Source: Candidatus Methylacidiphilales bacterium (lineage in GTDB: Bacteria > Verrucomicrobiota > Verrucomicrobiia > Methylacidiphilales > CAZTYG01). Taken from it: a DNA stretch of 64,000 nucleotides. Both the position numbers and the translations under genes were made by a program. This document shows, one piece after another, positions 24,926-34,261 of this stretch. Location of the stretch: NCBI GenBank assembly GCA_033875315.1, contig JANRJG010000014.1, forward strand, positions 51,166 to 115,165, given 5' to 3'. The notes beneath the pieces are model-generated. The model made no database searches. It saw nothing but the letters and a program-made list of their open reading frames with translations, and had not been told where the DNA came from. How positions within the stretch are numbered: position 1 is the first letter of the stretch; each line of letters starts with the position of its first letter.

Positions 24926-26572
24926 TCAGAATATCGCAGACGTTCCTGGAACATCCAGCTCGAACCATTCCACATCCATGCTAGCCCCCTGGCCGGCCAC
25001 GTCGTGGCAGGAGAGGCCGATCATGGCCCCGGTGAAGTGGAATGCAGAGCCATAATCATCCGAAAGTTTATGTGCATCGAAAATGCCTCCCAGGGGAGTC
25101 CATTCATTGCCATCCGGCGAGGCGAAAAACTCCAAGGCCCCGTGGTTGATGCGCGCCCGCAGGCAAACGGCACAAGGCCAGTCGGGAATGGACCGTCGCG
25201 CGTCTTCTGGTTCGCTGTAAACCAAGTCATCGCCAACAGTGACACAGAGCATGCGTCCCTGAACTTCGTCATGCGTGATCTGCAATGCGAAGTATGTCCG
25301 CGTGTCATACCAGCAGACCAACCCTCCAAATTGGGTGAATTGGGTTGGACTGAAGTCGACGCGCGCGGTGGCAGTGGCGGCGAATGAGGTCAGTCGGCGG
25401 GCGATCAGACTTTGTTCATGGAGGGACTGGGGGGATTCGCGTCCGGTCAGCCGCAACCATCCGGGCCGGGCGGTAAACGAAAGCCAATCCTCGCTCGCGG
25501 GCACGCGCAAGGTTTGCCAGCGTGCGTCGAGACCGGGGCCAGTAAACAAGGTCCGTTGGGGCTCCAACGGCCATGGATGCGGCTTAAGACCGGAGGGAGC
25601 CGGCCAAGAAAGCGAGGGCAGCGTACCACCTTGAGCCAGACGCAACCAACCATCCTCTGTCCATTCAACCCGTTGCAGGGCCGTTTCGCGACCCAACACA
25701 CAGAAATCCCCCCCATGTCGATCGGTGGATGAGGTTGTCGCCTGGCCTGTGCGCAAGGGCCGGGAACAAAGGTGGGCCAGCCACCATTCGCCAGCAGGGG
25801 TTTCCACCAATTCGCCATGGCCGGCTTTTTGCAAGGGATGGTCCGGGTCCTCCCACGAAGTCAGGATGAGGGGTTGCGGATCAGGCTCGTATGGGCCCAA
25901 GAGTTGGCGGGAGCGGGCCATACTGATGCCATGCCGCCAACCGGTGCCTCCCTCGGCCTGCATGAGATAATAGTATCCACTATGCCGGTAGAGATTGGGT
26001 CCTTCACAAAGCTTGTCCGGTTTGCGCATCAGTTCATGCAAAGGACCCACAAGACGGCGGGCAACGGGATCGTATTCCTGGGCCACAATACCGGCGAATC
26101 GATGCCTTCCCGGGCGATGATCCCATCGCAGGTTGATGATCCATTTGCGTCCGTCTTCGTCATGAAAGAGCGACGGATCAAACCCCAGCGAGTTGAGGCG
26201 CACTGGGTCCGACCAGGGACCTTCGATGTTAGGAGCTGTGGAAAGAAAAACCCGCATGTCTTTGAAGGGGCGACCCTTGCCCGTTGTCACCACATTCGTA
26301 TAGACCAACCAAAAGAGGCCGTCCGCATGACTGAGTGAAGGCGCCCACGAACCCCCGGAATCGGGCACCCCACGCAGGTCCAAATGCGATCGGCGGGTCA
26401 GAGCGTGGCCAATCGGACGCCAATGCACCAAATCGCGGGAGTGATGCAGGGCCACACCTGGAAACCACTCGAAGGTGGAGGTGGCGAGATAATAGTCATC
26501 CCCCACGCGACAGAAGGAGGGATCGGGATGAAACCCCGGCAATACGGGGTTTTGCAACAAAAAGGAGGTCAC
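24926..26572 (-). CDS. GH43-family beta-xylosidase/alpha-L-arabinofuranosidase-like enzyme
   Basis: 548 residues from a GTG at 26572 that overlaps the upstream stop (GTGA), so translation is coupled; a longer frame exists but overlaps the upstream gene. The five-bladed propeller is opened by NPVLPGFHPDPSFCRVGDDYYL, the GH43 signature with the catalytic base Asp in PDPS. SLGFDPSLFHDEDG holds the pKa-modulating Asp region and KAGHGELVETP the acid Glu. A C-terminal beta-sandwich (about 345-548, ending MDVEWFELDV) is the GH43_C2/XynB-type domain. There is no signal peptide, so it likely acts on imported oligosaccharides. Confidence 0.9.
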   Translation of the reverse strand: MTSFLLQNPVLPGFHPDPSFCRVGDDYYLATSTFEWFPGVALHHSRDLVHWRPIGHALTRRSHLDLRGVPDSGGSWAPSLSHADGLFWLVYTNVVTTGKGRPFKDMRVFLSTAPNIEGPWSDPVRLNSLGFDPSLFHDEDGRKWIINLRWDHRPGRHRFAGIVAQEYDPVARRLVGPLHELMRKPDKLCEGPNLYRHSGYYYLMQAEGGTGWRHGISMARSRQLLGPYEPDPQPLILTSWEDPDHPLQKAGHGELVETPAGEWWLAHLCSRPLRTGQATTSSTDRHGGDFCVLGRETALQRVEWTEDGWLRLAQGGTLPSLSWPAPSGLKPHPWPLEPQRTLFTGPGLDARWQTLRVPASEDWLSFTARPGWLRLTGRESPQSLHEQSLIARRLTSFAATATARVDFSPTQFTQFGGLVCWYDTRTYFALQITHDEVQGRMLCVTVGDDLVYSEPEDARRSIPDWPCAVCLRARINHGALEFFASPDGNEWTPLGGIFDAHKLSDDYGSAFHFTGAMIGLSCHDVAGQGASMDVEWFELDVPGTSAIF

Positions 26573-29256
26573 GGCATGGAAACACTCAGCTGGAGGAACA
26601 TCTTGTCTGCGTAACTTCCGGGAATTTGCACGGATCGCCATCCATCCGATTCCAAGATCTGGGGCCAGGGAACTGGAGTCCAGCTGCCATTTAGCAAATT
26701 GGTGGACATCAACACTTGGTAATTCAATTCCGAAGCCTGAGCTCGGAAGCGGAAGACAAACCCGCCGGAGTCTACATCCGGGGTCCAATCCGGCATCGGT
26801 CGTTGGGTGGGATCTGCCGGATCGAGTCCAGCCGCATAATACTGCAAGTTGGTCGCCTCCCCCCTACCGGCGGGGGCAGTGGGCAGGGCCTCGGAGGCGT
26901 GGAGAATCGGATAATGGGTGAGAGCCCAGGCGCGGTATCCCGCAGAAGCCGGTCTGCCGCTTTCCCAAACATTGACTGGCAATTGTTCGATGAAAGTTTT
27001 CAAGGCGTCGGCCATGTCAGACGCTTGGGCGGTGCTGGGGTGACCCGTGCCCGATCCCAAATAGGTGAAGAAGAAGGTGTGGATTTTGGCGTCGTTGTCC
27101 TGGGTCAGCAGGGTGTTGACAGCCGTCTGCACAAAACCGGGCCACTTGCTTCCGGGGGACGTGGCATCCATGGACCCGAGGGTGCAAATAATGTGGGCAT
27201 AAGGGCGCTGTGCCCGGAGAAGGCGGAGAAACCGCACGTACGCATCGATGAAATCCTGGTCGGGCGTGGAACCTTGTAGCCACTTGTCGTTCTGCATGAT
27301 GTTGATCACCACCACCTGGGGAATCCAGGAATTGAAGTCGAACGAAGCGGTGCTATTATTGGGCATTGACCGCCAGTAAAGGCCCTCTAAAGAGCTGCCC
27401 CCGCCATTGTTTGTTTTGACCAGGCCCAGCCCGCTTTTACAAATGATGTGGGCGTCCGCACCCATTTTCCGGGCAGTGGTCGCGGCATAGGCGCGATAGG
27501 TATTGGTCAGTTCCTGATCCGGCATCAGTCCGCCCTCGGTGATGGAGTCTCCGTAAAACTCCATACGGCGCGAGGACGCCACTGGCGGGCTGAGCAGGGT
27601 CGTGCCCGGACCGAGCAAAACTCCGCTGAAGGTGCCGGGGGCCACCCAAGCACCGGAGAGGGAGTAAATCTCAACTTGGTGGGGACCGGGAGAAAGGCCA
27701 GTGGCGATATGAGCCAGGGTTTCCGTATCCAGGGGACTGATGACCCGGGGGTTGGTGTCGTCCCCGTCTATGATGGCGTAGTACTGCTGATTGGTGCTGG
27801 GCCAGGAGCCCGGCGCGAGTTTGAGCGTGAGGGAATTTCCCTCAAACCTGAGTCGCAGCCCTGCTCCAGACCATCCGAATTGCACAGTGCTGGTGCCAAC
27901 GCCATGCACCCGGCCGAAGTATTGTATACGACTGTCGTTGGGCGGCACCAAGGTATGCTGGCTTTCTTGGATGACCGCGACTTCCATCCGCGAGGCACTA
28001 CGGTCGTCCATGTCATCGGTGGCAAAGAATTCGAAAACATAGATTCCCGGCTGGAGGCTGGAGGCTTGAAGCGTGGTGGTTTCAATCCCGGAGGTGGTGC
28101 TAGTCGATGGAGCCGAGAGGGTGGCGGTGGAAGGACCACTGATTTGCCGCCAACCTCGAGTGGCGATAGCACCACTGGGATCGAGTTCCTGCGCGGTTCC
28201 GGAAAGGGTGACGTTGCCAGACGGCCAGGCAAGGGTCCGATTGAATCCGGCCTTGACCACCGGAAAACGGTTGAACCATTGATCGATTTTGAAAGAGTCT
28301 AGCTTCAAATTGGGATCATTGGCGATGGAAAGATAACGCGAGACGAGCACACTGCGAATGGCAACCCGGTAACCGACAGGATATGTGCCGGGCGTTCCAC
28401 CGGGCGTGGGCCCCAAGTTGTCGGCGGTGAATCGCTGATTATTGCTCGTCACCCCGGCCGATTTGATGGCTACGCTGCTGGTTGTATTTGATACCGACAT
28501 GTAAGTATTGCTGTTGATCGAACGGAAAGATATCTGGCCACCACCCAAGTCAGCCCATTCCAATTTTTCCTGGTTTCCTAGGATCCCTGCACTGGCGGCG
28601 TAAATTTGGTGGTCCTTGCTGGTCACCCGCAGGAATTTTCCCGAGAGAACGGAGCGGAGGGCGACAGTGCCGTTTCCGGCATCTAAAACGTCCCATTGTT
28701 CGGCGGCGGCGGCGGTGATTTTGTCACAGAAGAGGGCGTTGCCCCCCGAGTCCACCACTTCGACGCGCAGATTCTGGCTCGTGCCGGAAACGAGAGGGAC
28801 TTTTTCCACAGTCATGTTTCCCCATCCGGAAGCCACTGCAGGAAGCACCGGAGAAGCAATGACCACTCCATTCTGAAGTATCCGTATCTGTTTTTCGTAA
28901 TTTGCTTGGTAGCGCACGGTCAAATTCGCGAAGGGGCGTGCAGCGCTGACCGACACGTTTGCGGTAAACCGCAACCATTCCCCGACAGCAGCAGTGGAAA
29001 CCGCGAATCCGCCAGAAGCACTGGCGTCAGCAGAAATGTCTACGTCATCTCCGCGGAAGGCTCCCCCGGCGTTACCCGTGGTCAGGTCGTTGTAGGCCAC
29101 CGCCGAACCGCCGAGATCATAACGCTCGAACTCCACCAGACCGGGAACCGCCACCGGAACACCCGAATAGGGCGTCTGGGCAAGGCTATCGCCGCCAAGT
29201 AGGCCGACAACTCCCAGCAACATGGCCAGCGTTGGCCGCCAAGAAGTGAACGTCAT
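26569..29256 (-). CDS. Secreted multimodular CE2-type acetyl esterase (SGNH) with CBM6-like and fascin-like modules
   Basis: 895 residues with a signal peptide (LAMLLGVVGLLGGDSLAQ). In order: a CBM6/35-like sandwich (GLVEFERYDLGGSAVAYND, about 35-190), a fascin-like beta-trefoil (NGTVALRSVLSGKFLRVTSKD, about 195-330), a PKD-like segment (about 340-440), a CE2 jelly-roll (IQYFGRVHGVGTSTVQFGW) and an SGNH hydrolase core with MEFYGDSITEGG (Ser), CTLGSMDA and GSGTGHPS (His). A tail (NYQVLMSTNLLNGSWTPV) resembles verrucomicrobial autotransporter-like endings. CE2 enzymes deacetylate xylan or mannan. The operator motif lies 47 bp upstream; its stop overlaps the GH43 start. Confidence 0.85.
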   Translation of the reverse strand: MTFTSWRPTLAMLLGVVGLLGGDSLAQTPYSGVPVAVPGLVEFERYDLGGSAVAYNDLTTGNAGGAFRGDDVDISADASASGGFAVSTAAVGEWLRFTANVSVSAARPFANLTVRYQANYEKQIRILQNGVVIASPVLPAVASGWGNMTVEKVPLVSGTSQNLRVEVVDSGGNALFCDKITAAAAEQWDVLDAGNGTVALRSVLSGKFLRVTSKDHQIYAASAGILGNQEKLEWADLGGGQISFRSINSNTYMSVSNTTSSVAIKSAGVTSNNQRFTADNLGPTPGGTPGTYPVGYRVAIRSVLVSRYLSIANDPNLKLDSFKIDQWFNRFPVVKAGFNRTLAWPSGNVTLSGTAQELDPSGAIATRGWRQISGPSTATLSAPSTSTTSGIETTTLQASSLQPGIYVFEFFATDDMDDRSASRMEVAVIQESQHTLVPPNDSRIQYFGRVHGVGTSTVQFGWSGAGLRLRFEGNSLTLKLAPGSWPSTNQQYYAIIDGDDTNPRVISPLDTETLAHIATGLSPGPHQVEIYSLSGAWVAPGTFSGVLLGPGTTLLSPPVASSRRMEFYGDSITEGGLMPDQELTNTYRAYAATTARKMGADAHIICKSGLGLVKTNNGGGSSLEGLYWRSMPNNSTASFDFNSWIPQVVVINIMQNDKWLQGSTPDQDFIDAYVRFLRLLRAQRPYAHIICTLGSMDATSPGSKWPGFVQTAVNTLLTQDNDAKIHTFFFTYLGSGTGHPSTAQASDMADALKTFIEQLPVNVWESGRPASAGYRAWALTHYPILHASEALPTAPAGRGEATNLQYYAAGLDPADPTQRPMPDWTPDVDSGGFVFRFRAQASELNYQVLMSTNLLNGSWTPVPWPQILESDGWRSVQIPGSYADKMFLQLSVSMP

Positions 29257-29303
29257 TTTTTAAGTTTAACGAACAAACCGACCGTTCGCGAATGGCCTGT
29301 TTA

Positions 29304-29315
29304 TCAACTCGTTGA
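29304..29315. promoter_or_regulatory. TCAACTCGTTGA operator candidate, site 2
   Basis: Same 12-mer as at 21231 and 35277, 47 bp upstream of the secreted CE2 esterase start (29256). It lies in the 102-bp gap after the GH2 gene, implying that the esterase-GH43 pair has its own regulated promoter. Confidence 0.75.
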
Positions 29316-29358
29316 CAAGTCTGCCGGCACCCCACTTTCTTCAAAAGCTGGGCCCGAA

Positions 29359-31041
29359 TCAGCACCGCTGGAAAACTTCGGAAACAGCCTGAACCGCCGC
29401 CTTAGGCCGTCGATACTCATCGAAGGATCCCTTGTTGTTGAAGGTTCGTGGGCGGACCATGGACCGCCCTCCCCCGTAGGTGCGGGCATCGCTGAAGTGC
29501 CACAATGCGATGCCACTCAGGCGGTCATTCCCAAGGACGGTCTCGCAGGCACGCCGCACGTATTGGGCTTGATAATGTTCCGTATAAAAATCGTTATGCG
29601 GGTCACGCCAGCCGTAGAGTGCTTCCGCTCCAATTTCAGAAATGATGATGGGTTTGTGCGTGTATCCGCGGGCATCGATCGTGGCCACCGTATCGAGAAT
29701 GCCCGGCGCAACGAGATCAAGCGGAGACGGGTGCCCCTCACAACAATACCAACCCGGGTATTGATTGATGCTGATCACATCCACCTTGTCAAAATGCCGG
29801 TCGATCTTACCGAACATGCTGGCATAGGTGGTAAGCCGGGAGGGGTCCAACTCCTTGAGGATGCGCACCGACTCCTCGATGACAGCACCGCAATACTCTT
29901 GGTCCGTCCCCGCCTCGTTGAGAAAACCCCAAAGAATGATCGAGGGGTGGTTCCAACTAGCGACAACCATGTTGCGCAGTGTTTCGGCGTGGTGCCGCCG
30001 GAAGGTTTCGCTGGCGAAAGGTTTTTCGCGCTGCCCCCAGCCGAGATTCTCTTCCCAGACCAGCATGCCCATGACATCACAGAGATCGAGAAATCGCTGA
30101 TCTTGGGGATAGTGAGAACCGCGGACGAAGTTACATCCCATGCCGCGGAGAAGCTGCAGGTCTGCAGCCATCTGAAGGACAGAGGTGCAGGGCCCGGAAT
30201 TGGGATGCCACTCGTGGCGGTTGTAACCTTTCAGAACTAGACGCTCGCCATTCAGCCACAAATGTCCGTTCCGTGACTCGATCCGCCTGAGTCCGAAGGA
30301 CACACTGGCATCATCAATGGGTCTTCCCGAATGGTCCAGCAAGGTCACGGAGAGGGTCTGCATCACCGGGTTGGAAGGACTCCACAATCTGAGGTCCCTG
30401 CTTCTTACCCGCAGTGAGGCCACTGATCCTTCCTGGGAGCGCAATAACCCACAATCCAAGCCATTCACTGCCAAACGGGCGCTCCATTCCCCGGCAACCA
30501 ACCCGACTTGCAACGTAACTTCCACCTCCCCCTCACGGTAGGACTCGGTGGGAAGAACCCTGACCGATTGGACATGGGGACCTTCCGCAGGCAGGGAGCG
30601 TGCGGAAACACTCCGCAATATGCCGCCATATTGGTAAAAATCGAAATACTCCTCATGCATCGGATGGCTCTCGAAGGAGAAGCGATTGTCGACAATGACT
30701 GTCAGACGTCGGGTAGTGCTGGTTGAGGAGGGGACCAGCACCGAAAACGGAGAATAACCACAGGCATGCGAAAACATCTCCGTTCCATCGACGAGAACTC
30801 TGGCCGACATTGAGACTGCCCCGAATTGCAATAACAAAGGACGTCCCGGTATGGCGCACACCTCCGTTTCGTAAACGGCCAAACCACGCCGACCCGCGTG
30901 CTCGGGTAGTGCATCGAATGCCGACGGGACCGGAACGCACTGCCATTCACGTCCGGGGAGATCTTCCCAAGGGTTGTCCCCCAGAAATGCGAAGCGCCAG
31001 ATTCCATCGAGTAGTTGAGAGGGATTGAGGTGATGTTTCAT
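29359..31041 (-). CDS. GH2-family beta-glucuronidase/beta-galactosidase-like enzyme
   Basis: 560 residues without a signal peptide, so probably cytoplasmic. Jelly-roll N-domain (LLDGIWRFAFLGDNPWED, FDFYQYGGILRSVSA), Ig-like middle domain, and TIM barrel: VLKGYNRHEWHPNSG, GMGCNFVRGSHYPQDQRFLDLCDVMGMLVWEE, WNHPSIILWGFLNEAG (acid/base Glu) and KPIIISEIGAEALYG (nucleophile Glu). ARTYGGG near the end is the usual GH2 loop. Beta-glucuronidase-like organisation is favoured by length and motif order, but specificity is not determined. Its ATG overlaps the stop of the upstream CE2 gene by 4 bp. Confidence 0.9.
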   Translation of the reverse strand: MKHHLNPSQLLDGIWRFAFLGDNPWEDLPGREWQCVPVPSAFDALPEHAGRRGLAVYETEVCAIPGRPLLLQFGAVSMSARVLVDGTEMFSHACGYSPFSVLVPSSTSTTRRLTVIVDNRFSFESHPMHEEYFDFYQYGGILRSVSARSLPAEGPHVQSVRVLPTESYREGEVEVTLQVGLVAGEWSARLAVNGLDCGLLRSQEGSVASLRVRSRDLRLWSPSNPVMQTLSVTLLDHSGRPIDDASVSFGLRRIESRNGHLWLNGERLVLKGYNRHEWHPNSGPCTSVLQMAADLQLLRGMGCNFVRGSHYPQDQRFLDLCDVMGMLVWEENLGWGQREKPFASETFRRHHAETLRNMVVASWNHPSIILWGFLNEAGTDQEYCGAVIEESVRILKELDPSRLTTYASMFGKIDRHFDKVDVISINQYPGWYCCEGHPSPLDLVAPGILDTVATIDARGYTHKPIIISEIGAEALYGWRDPHNDFYTEHYQAQYVRRACETVLGNDRLSGIALWHFSDARTYGGGRSMVRPRTFNNKGSFDEYRRPKAAVQAVSEVFQRC

Positions 31042-32396
31042 AAATTAGTATTCCAGATGATTTCGCCCTTCTTTTGGATGAAATCGGCCAGAAGACGGGC
31101 CATCTCCGCGGCTTCCACAGGAGAGGGGTGTCCGTGCTGTGCCAAGTGTGGAAAAATAAAACAATCGACACTGCGGTCTCCAGAACTCGAAATGTATCCG
31201 TCCACCGCGCTTTTCAAATACACCGGCCATGGGCTTTTTTCCGAAACGGCATCCATACTCCCGAGGGCGGCGATAATCAGGGCACGGGGGTAACGCGAAC
31301 GCAAAGTTTGCAAAAACTGCCGGTAGACACGGATGAAATCTTCAGCAGGCACGTCTTTGGCCGTCCACTTGTCGTTTTGCAGGATGTTAACGACCACCAC
31401 TTGGGGCGTCCATTTCGAGAAATCCCAAAGGGTCTCGCTGCTCATGGGCAGCGCGCGGTCATAAATTGTGGGAAGCGTCTGGGGAAGCGCAAATCCTTTG
31501 AGAAGCCCCAATCCTCCCTTGGCGACCAAATGCACGTCGGCACCGAGGAGACGCGCCGTCGACATGGCGTAGGCCCGGTAGGGATGGTTGTGCGGATACC
31601 CCTCCATGCTCGATCCATCGGTGATGGAATCACCGTAGAATTCAATGCGGCGCTGAGGTGGGGGCAGCGGCTCCAACAATCGAGCGCCCGTGTCGAGGAT
31701 AAATCCCGCGAATTCCGCAGTTCCGGACCAAGCACCGTCCATACGAACCAATTCCAAGGAGTGTTCCCCGTCCGGCAATCCCTCACAAACCAGGACTACT
31801 TTGCGCATGTCCAAAGGGATGATGGCGGCTTGTTCTTCCTTGCCGTCGATGATGGCCATAAACTTGGCCGGAGGCCCCCAACCCGCCTTCAGCCGGGCCC
31901 GCAGCGAAGTTCCGGTGAATCGAATTTTGAGCGTCACTCCCGGCCAGCCGATCCCGTAAAATCCCGGTTTCTCCGCACTGATCCGGCCCATGATGCGGAT
32001 GCGCGGATCATGACAGGGAACAACTTCCCCTCCACCCGGTTTTTCACGGACTTCAACGACCAAGTCCTTTTCGTCCAGCGTGGTGCCATCCTTGCGCGAG
32101 GTGATCCGAAAAACGTAGTGTCCGGCAACCAGGCCATCGACCTGGGTTCGACGGGTTTGGGCATCCTTGATCACGGCGCCTTCCGGTCCACTCACCTGGC
32201 TCCAGGCCAGTTCGAACGATTTAGACTTCCCACCCAAAACAACCGCATCCAGTCCCACGGCAGTCTCGCCCAAAACGACCTGCGGGCTGTAAACATACAA
32301 CGCCCCCTCCGTCGGCGGGCCGGACGGAAGCATCGGCTGCGCCTTTCCCAAGGTCGTTAATGCAACGATTCCCAACACGGTGCAGACAACTCTCAT
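31038..32396 (-). CDS. Secreted CE2-type acetyl esterase (SGNH)
   Basis: 452 residues from MRVVCTVLGIVALTTLGKAQ, a signal peptide; this ATG overlaps the upstream stop (ATGA). A PKD/Ig-like module (about 40-130) precedes the CE2 jelly-roll (IRIMGRISAEKPGFYGIGWPG) and the SGNH domain with IEFYGDSITDGS (Ser), VVNILQNDKW, IAALGSMDAV and AQHGHPSPVEA (His). It is a paralogue of the C-terminal half of the 26569 esterase. Two different CE2 enzymes in one locus point to an acetylated substrate. Confidence 0.88.
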   Translation of the reverse strand: MRVVCTVLGIVALTTLGKAQPMLPSGPPTEGALYVYSPQVVLGETAVGLDAVVLGGKSKSFELAWSQVSGPEGAVIKDAQTRRTQVDGLVAGHYVFRITSRKDGTTLDEKDLVVEVREKPGGGEVVPCHDPRIRIMGRISAEKPGFYGIGWPGVTLKIRFTGTSLRARLKAGWGPPAKFMAIIDGKEEQAAIIPLDMRKVVLVCEGLPDGEHSLELVRMDGAWSGTAEFAGFILDTGARLLEPLPPPQRRIEFYGDSITDGSSMEGYPHNHPYRAYAMSTARLLGADVHLVAKGGLGLLKGFALPQTLPTIYDRALPMSSETLWDFSKWTPQVVVVNILQNDKWTAKDVPAEDFIRVYRQFLQTLRSRYPRALIIAALGSMDAVSEKSPWPVYLKSAVDGYISSSGDRSVDCFIFPHLAQHGHPSPVEAAEMARLLADFIQKKGEIIWNTNL

Positions 32397-34261
32397 AGGG
32401 CGAACCTTTCCGGAAATGTGACCACAAAACCAAGCGAAATTCGGGGACTCAATGCGTCGTTGGCGATCCATTGAAGACGGCGGGCAAGGATCGGCGCGCC
32501 AACGCGGTCTTCATATTCGAGGGCGTCGATCCGCTCCAACGATGTACCATCCAGCGGGCTGAGCAGGGCGCGTTGGCCGCGGGTTGACAGGATGGCCCCA
32601 TTTTCCAATCTTTCGACCTCGCCATGGGTCAGCAGGGCGGTTTCGAGCGAATCGAGACGCTGCAATTCAAAGGAATCCTGCACACGAACCCTGAGTGGTT
32701 CGGCACAGATCGTCACCTTCCGTCGGATCGAAGAGGCGCCGCAATCCATCGGGTAGCAACGGGTCAGGTCCCATTCCACCCAGGATTCTTCATGGGCATA
32801 GTCGCAGCCGACAAGCGAGGCAGCGGCGGCCTTTCCCGGTAACTGTTCACAACCGTTCACCACCGGCACTCCGTGTCCCCACGATCGTGTCGCCAGGAAA
32901 CTGTATCGTCCCTGGCGGAAATAAGCCTTGGAGTAACGTTGATACCCGAGGTCCCCGATCAGGCGATGGCCGTTCAGGAAAAGGAGAACCGTGCCGCAAT
33001 CATTGTGATTGTGATGCTCGGCATTGTGGCCGCCCTTGACCACGACGGTCATGACGCCCCCACCTTCGACGCTCCATTCGTCCATCCAGACTCCGAGATC
33101 GGGCAATAGACCGCGGCGCCTGACGGAGGCAGGGGCCGGAGGAACATCTGCAACCTCCATCGAGAAGAACCGGATCAAGCCGTGAAAACGGCCATGTTCC
33201 TCATCGAGAAGCATGGCGGGATTTTCCTGGAAGGCACGAAGTGAAACTGCGGCCATGTGCAAGCAGGCTGGAAGATCCAGCCGACATCCGAGGTAAGACC
33301 AGAGCGCGGGATTGGCGTATAACGTCCGGCTTGGGGCATCGGCAAAGTTGACCAAATCCCCGGTTTCCATGAAAAAGCGCGGCCCGTACTCCGCGATGCG
33401 CCTGATCTTTGGGGAGCCTTCGAAGAGGCTCCAGGCTCCTTCAGTGCGGGCCTCGATCAAACGGTTCAATTGGGCAAACTGTCCGAAGCCGTAGGCCCAG
33501 TAGCTGGGCCCCTCCGAACAGCCTCCGTCGTCCACGATCCCACCCAGGTAGCAGGGCAATCCTTTCCTCATGCGGGTGATCATGTCCTGCAACAGCGGCG
33601 CATCCTCACAGACTGCCAGGGCAGCGCCGACGATTCCGCGGTGGGTGACGGCGTTCCAGTTGTGGTTGCAACGAAACCAGCCCCAGTCATGGCAGGGAAC
33701 GCGACCTGCGTAACAGGCAAAAAGGAAATCCAGTCGCTGACGCGTGCGAGTGGCAATCTCAGACGGTACCCGACTGCCGAGAACAGAAAGGGCCTCCGCC
33801 AAGTCGGCGGCCGTCAGGCTGCAATGCAAATCCATGCAGGTGGGATCCACCCCGGATGGATCAGGAACGTGAGCCGGGAGTGCCCATGAGGATTCCGCGA
33901 GAATGGCCTCCCATTCCCGCCACAACGCAGCCTCCGCAGTGGAATTCTGGGGGTAAAGCAGGGCCGTCATGGCAAAAACGGCAAAGCGTTGTCGGCGCTC
34001 CAGGTAGGGCGTCTCGCAGCTTCGGCGATCTCCGGTCCGGGCAAAATCACCATAAACCGAACTTGGAATGGCGGGCGGCGGTTCCCCGGACCACTTCTGC
34101 GTGGTTGTTTCCAGGAAACCAGCCAAGTCTCGGAAATGAAGGGATTCGGTGATGGCAGCCCATTTGCCAACATCTGACGGCGCGACCACGCGCGGCTTCC
34201 ATGCCAGGCAATCGGTGGAGATCCCGGACATTTTTTGGTCCGGAATCAGAATGCACCTCAT
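32393..34261 (-). CDS. Heparinase II/III-type polysaccharide lyase
   Basis: 622 residues. The N-terminal alpha/alpha toroid has WFRCNHNWNAVTHRGIVGAALAV and GGCSEGPSYWAYGFGQF. The C-terminal beta-sheet domain has VVKGGHNAEHHNHNDCGTVLLFLNGHRLIGDLGYQRYS, the His/Asn-rich metal and active-site region of the heparinase II/III superfamily (PL12, 15, 17 and 21 relatives). These cleave uronic-acid linkages by beta-elimination. No clear signal peptide is seen at the chosen start (34261, overlapping the PEP-CTERM stop) or at the internal ATG at 34231. Exact polysaccharide is unknown. Confidence 0.82.
   Translation of the reverse strand: MRCILIPDQKMSGISTDCLAWKPRVVAPSDVGKWAAITESLHFRDLAGFLETTTQKWSGEPPPAIPSSVYGDFARTGDRRSCETPYLERRQRFAVFAMTALLYPQNSTAEAALWREWEAILAESSWALPAHVPDPSGVDPTCMDLHCSLTAADLAEALSVLGSRVPSEIATRTRQRLDFLFACYAGRVPCHDWGWFRCNHNWNAVTHRGIVGAALAVCEDAPLLQDMITRMRKGLPCYLGGIVDDGGCSEGPSYWAYGFGQFAQLNRLIEARTEGAWSLFEGSPKIRRIAEYGPRFFMETGDLVNFADAPSRTLYANPALWSYLGCRLDLPACLHMAAVSLRAFQENPAMLLDEEHGRFHGLIRFFSMEVADVPPAPASVRRRGLLPDLGVWMDEWSVEGGGVMTVVVKGGHNAEHHNHNDCGTVLLFLNGHRLIGDLGYQRYSKAYFRQGRYSFLATRSWGHGVPVVNGCEQLPGKAAAASLVGCDYAHEESWVEWDLTRCYPMDCGASSIRRKVTICAEPLRVRVQDSFELQRLDSLETALLTHGEVERLENGAILSTRGQRALLSPLDGTSLERIDALEYEDRVGAPILARRLQWIANDALSPRISLGFVVTFPERFAL

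Noticed and set aside
26573..26788. Upstream extension of the GH43 frame
   Set aside because: It lies inside the coding end of the preceding esterase; GH43 similarity starts right after the GTG at 26572.
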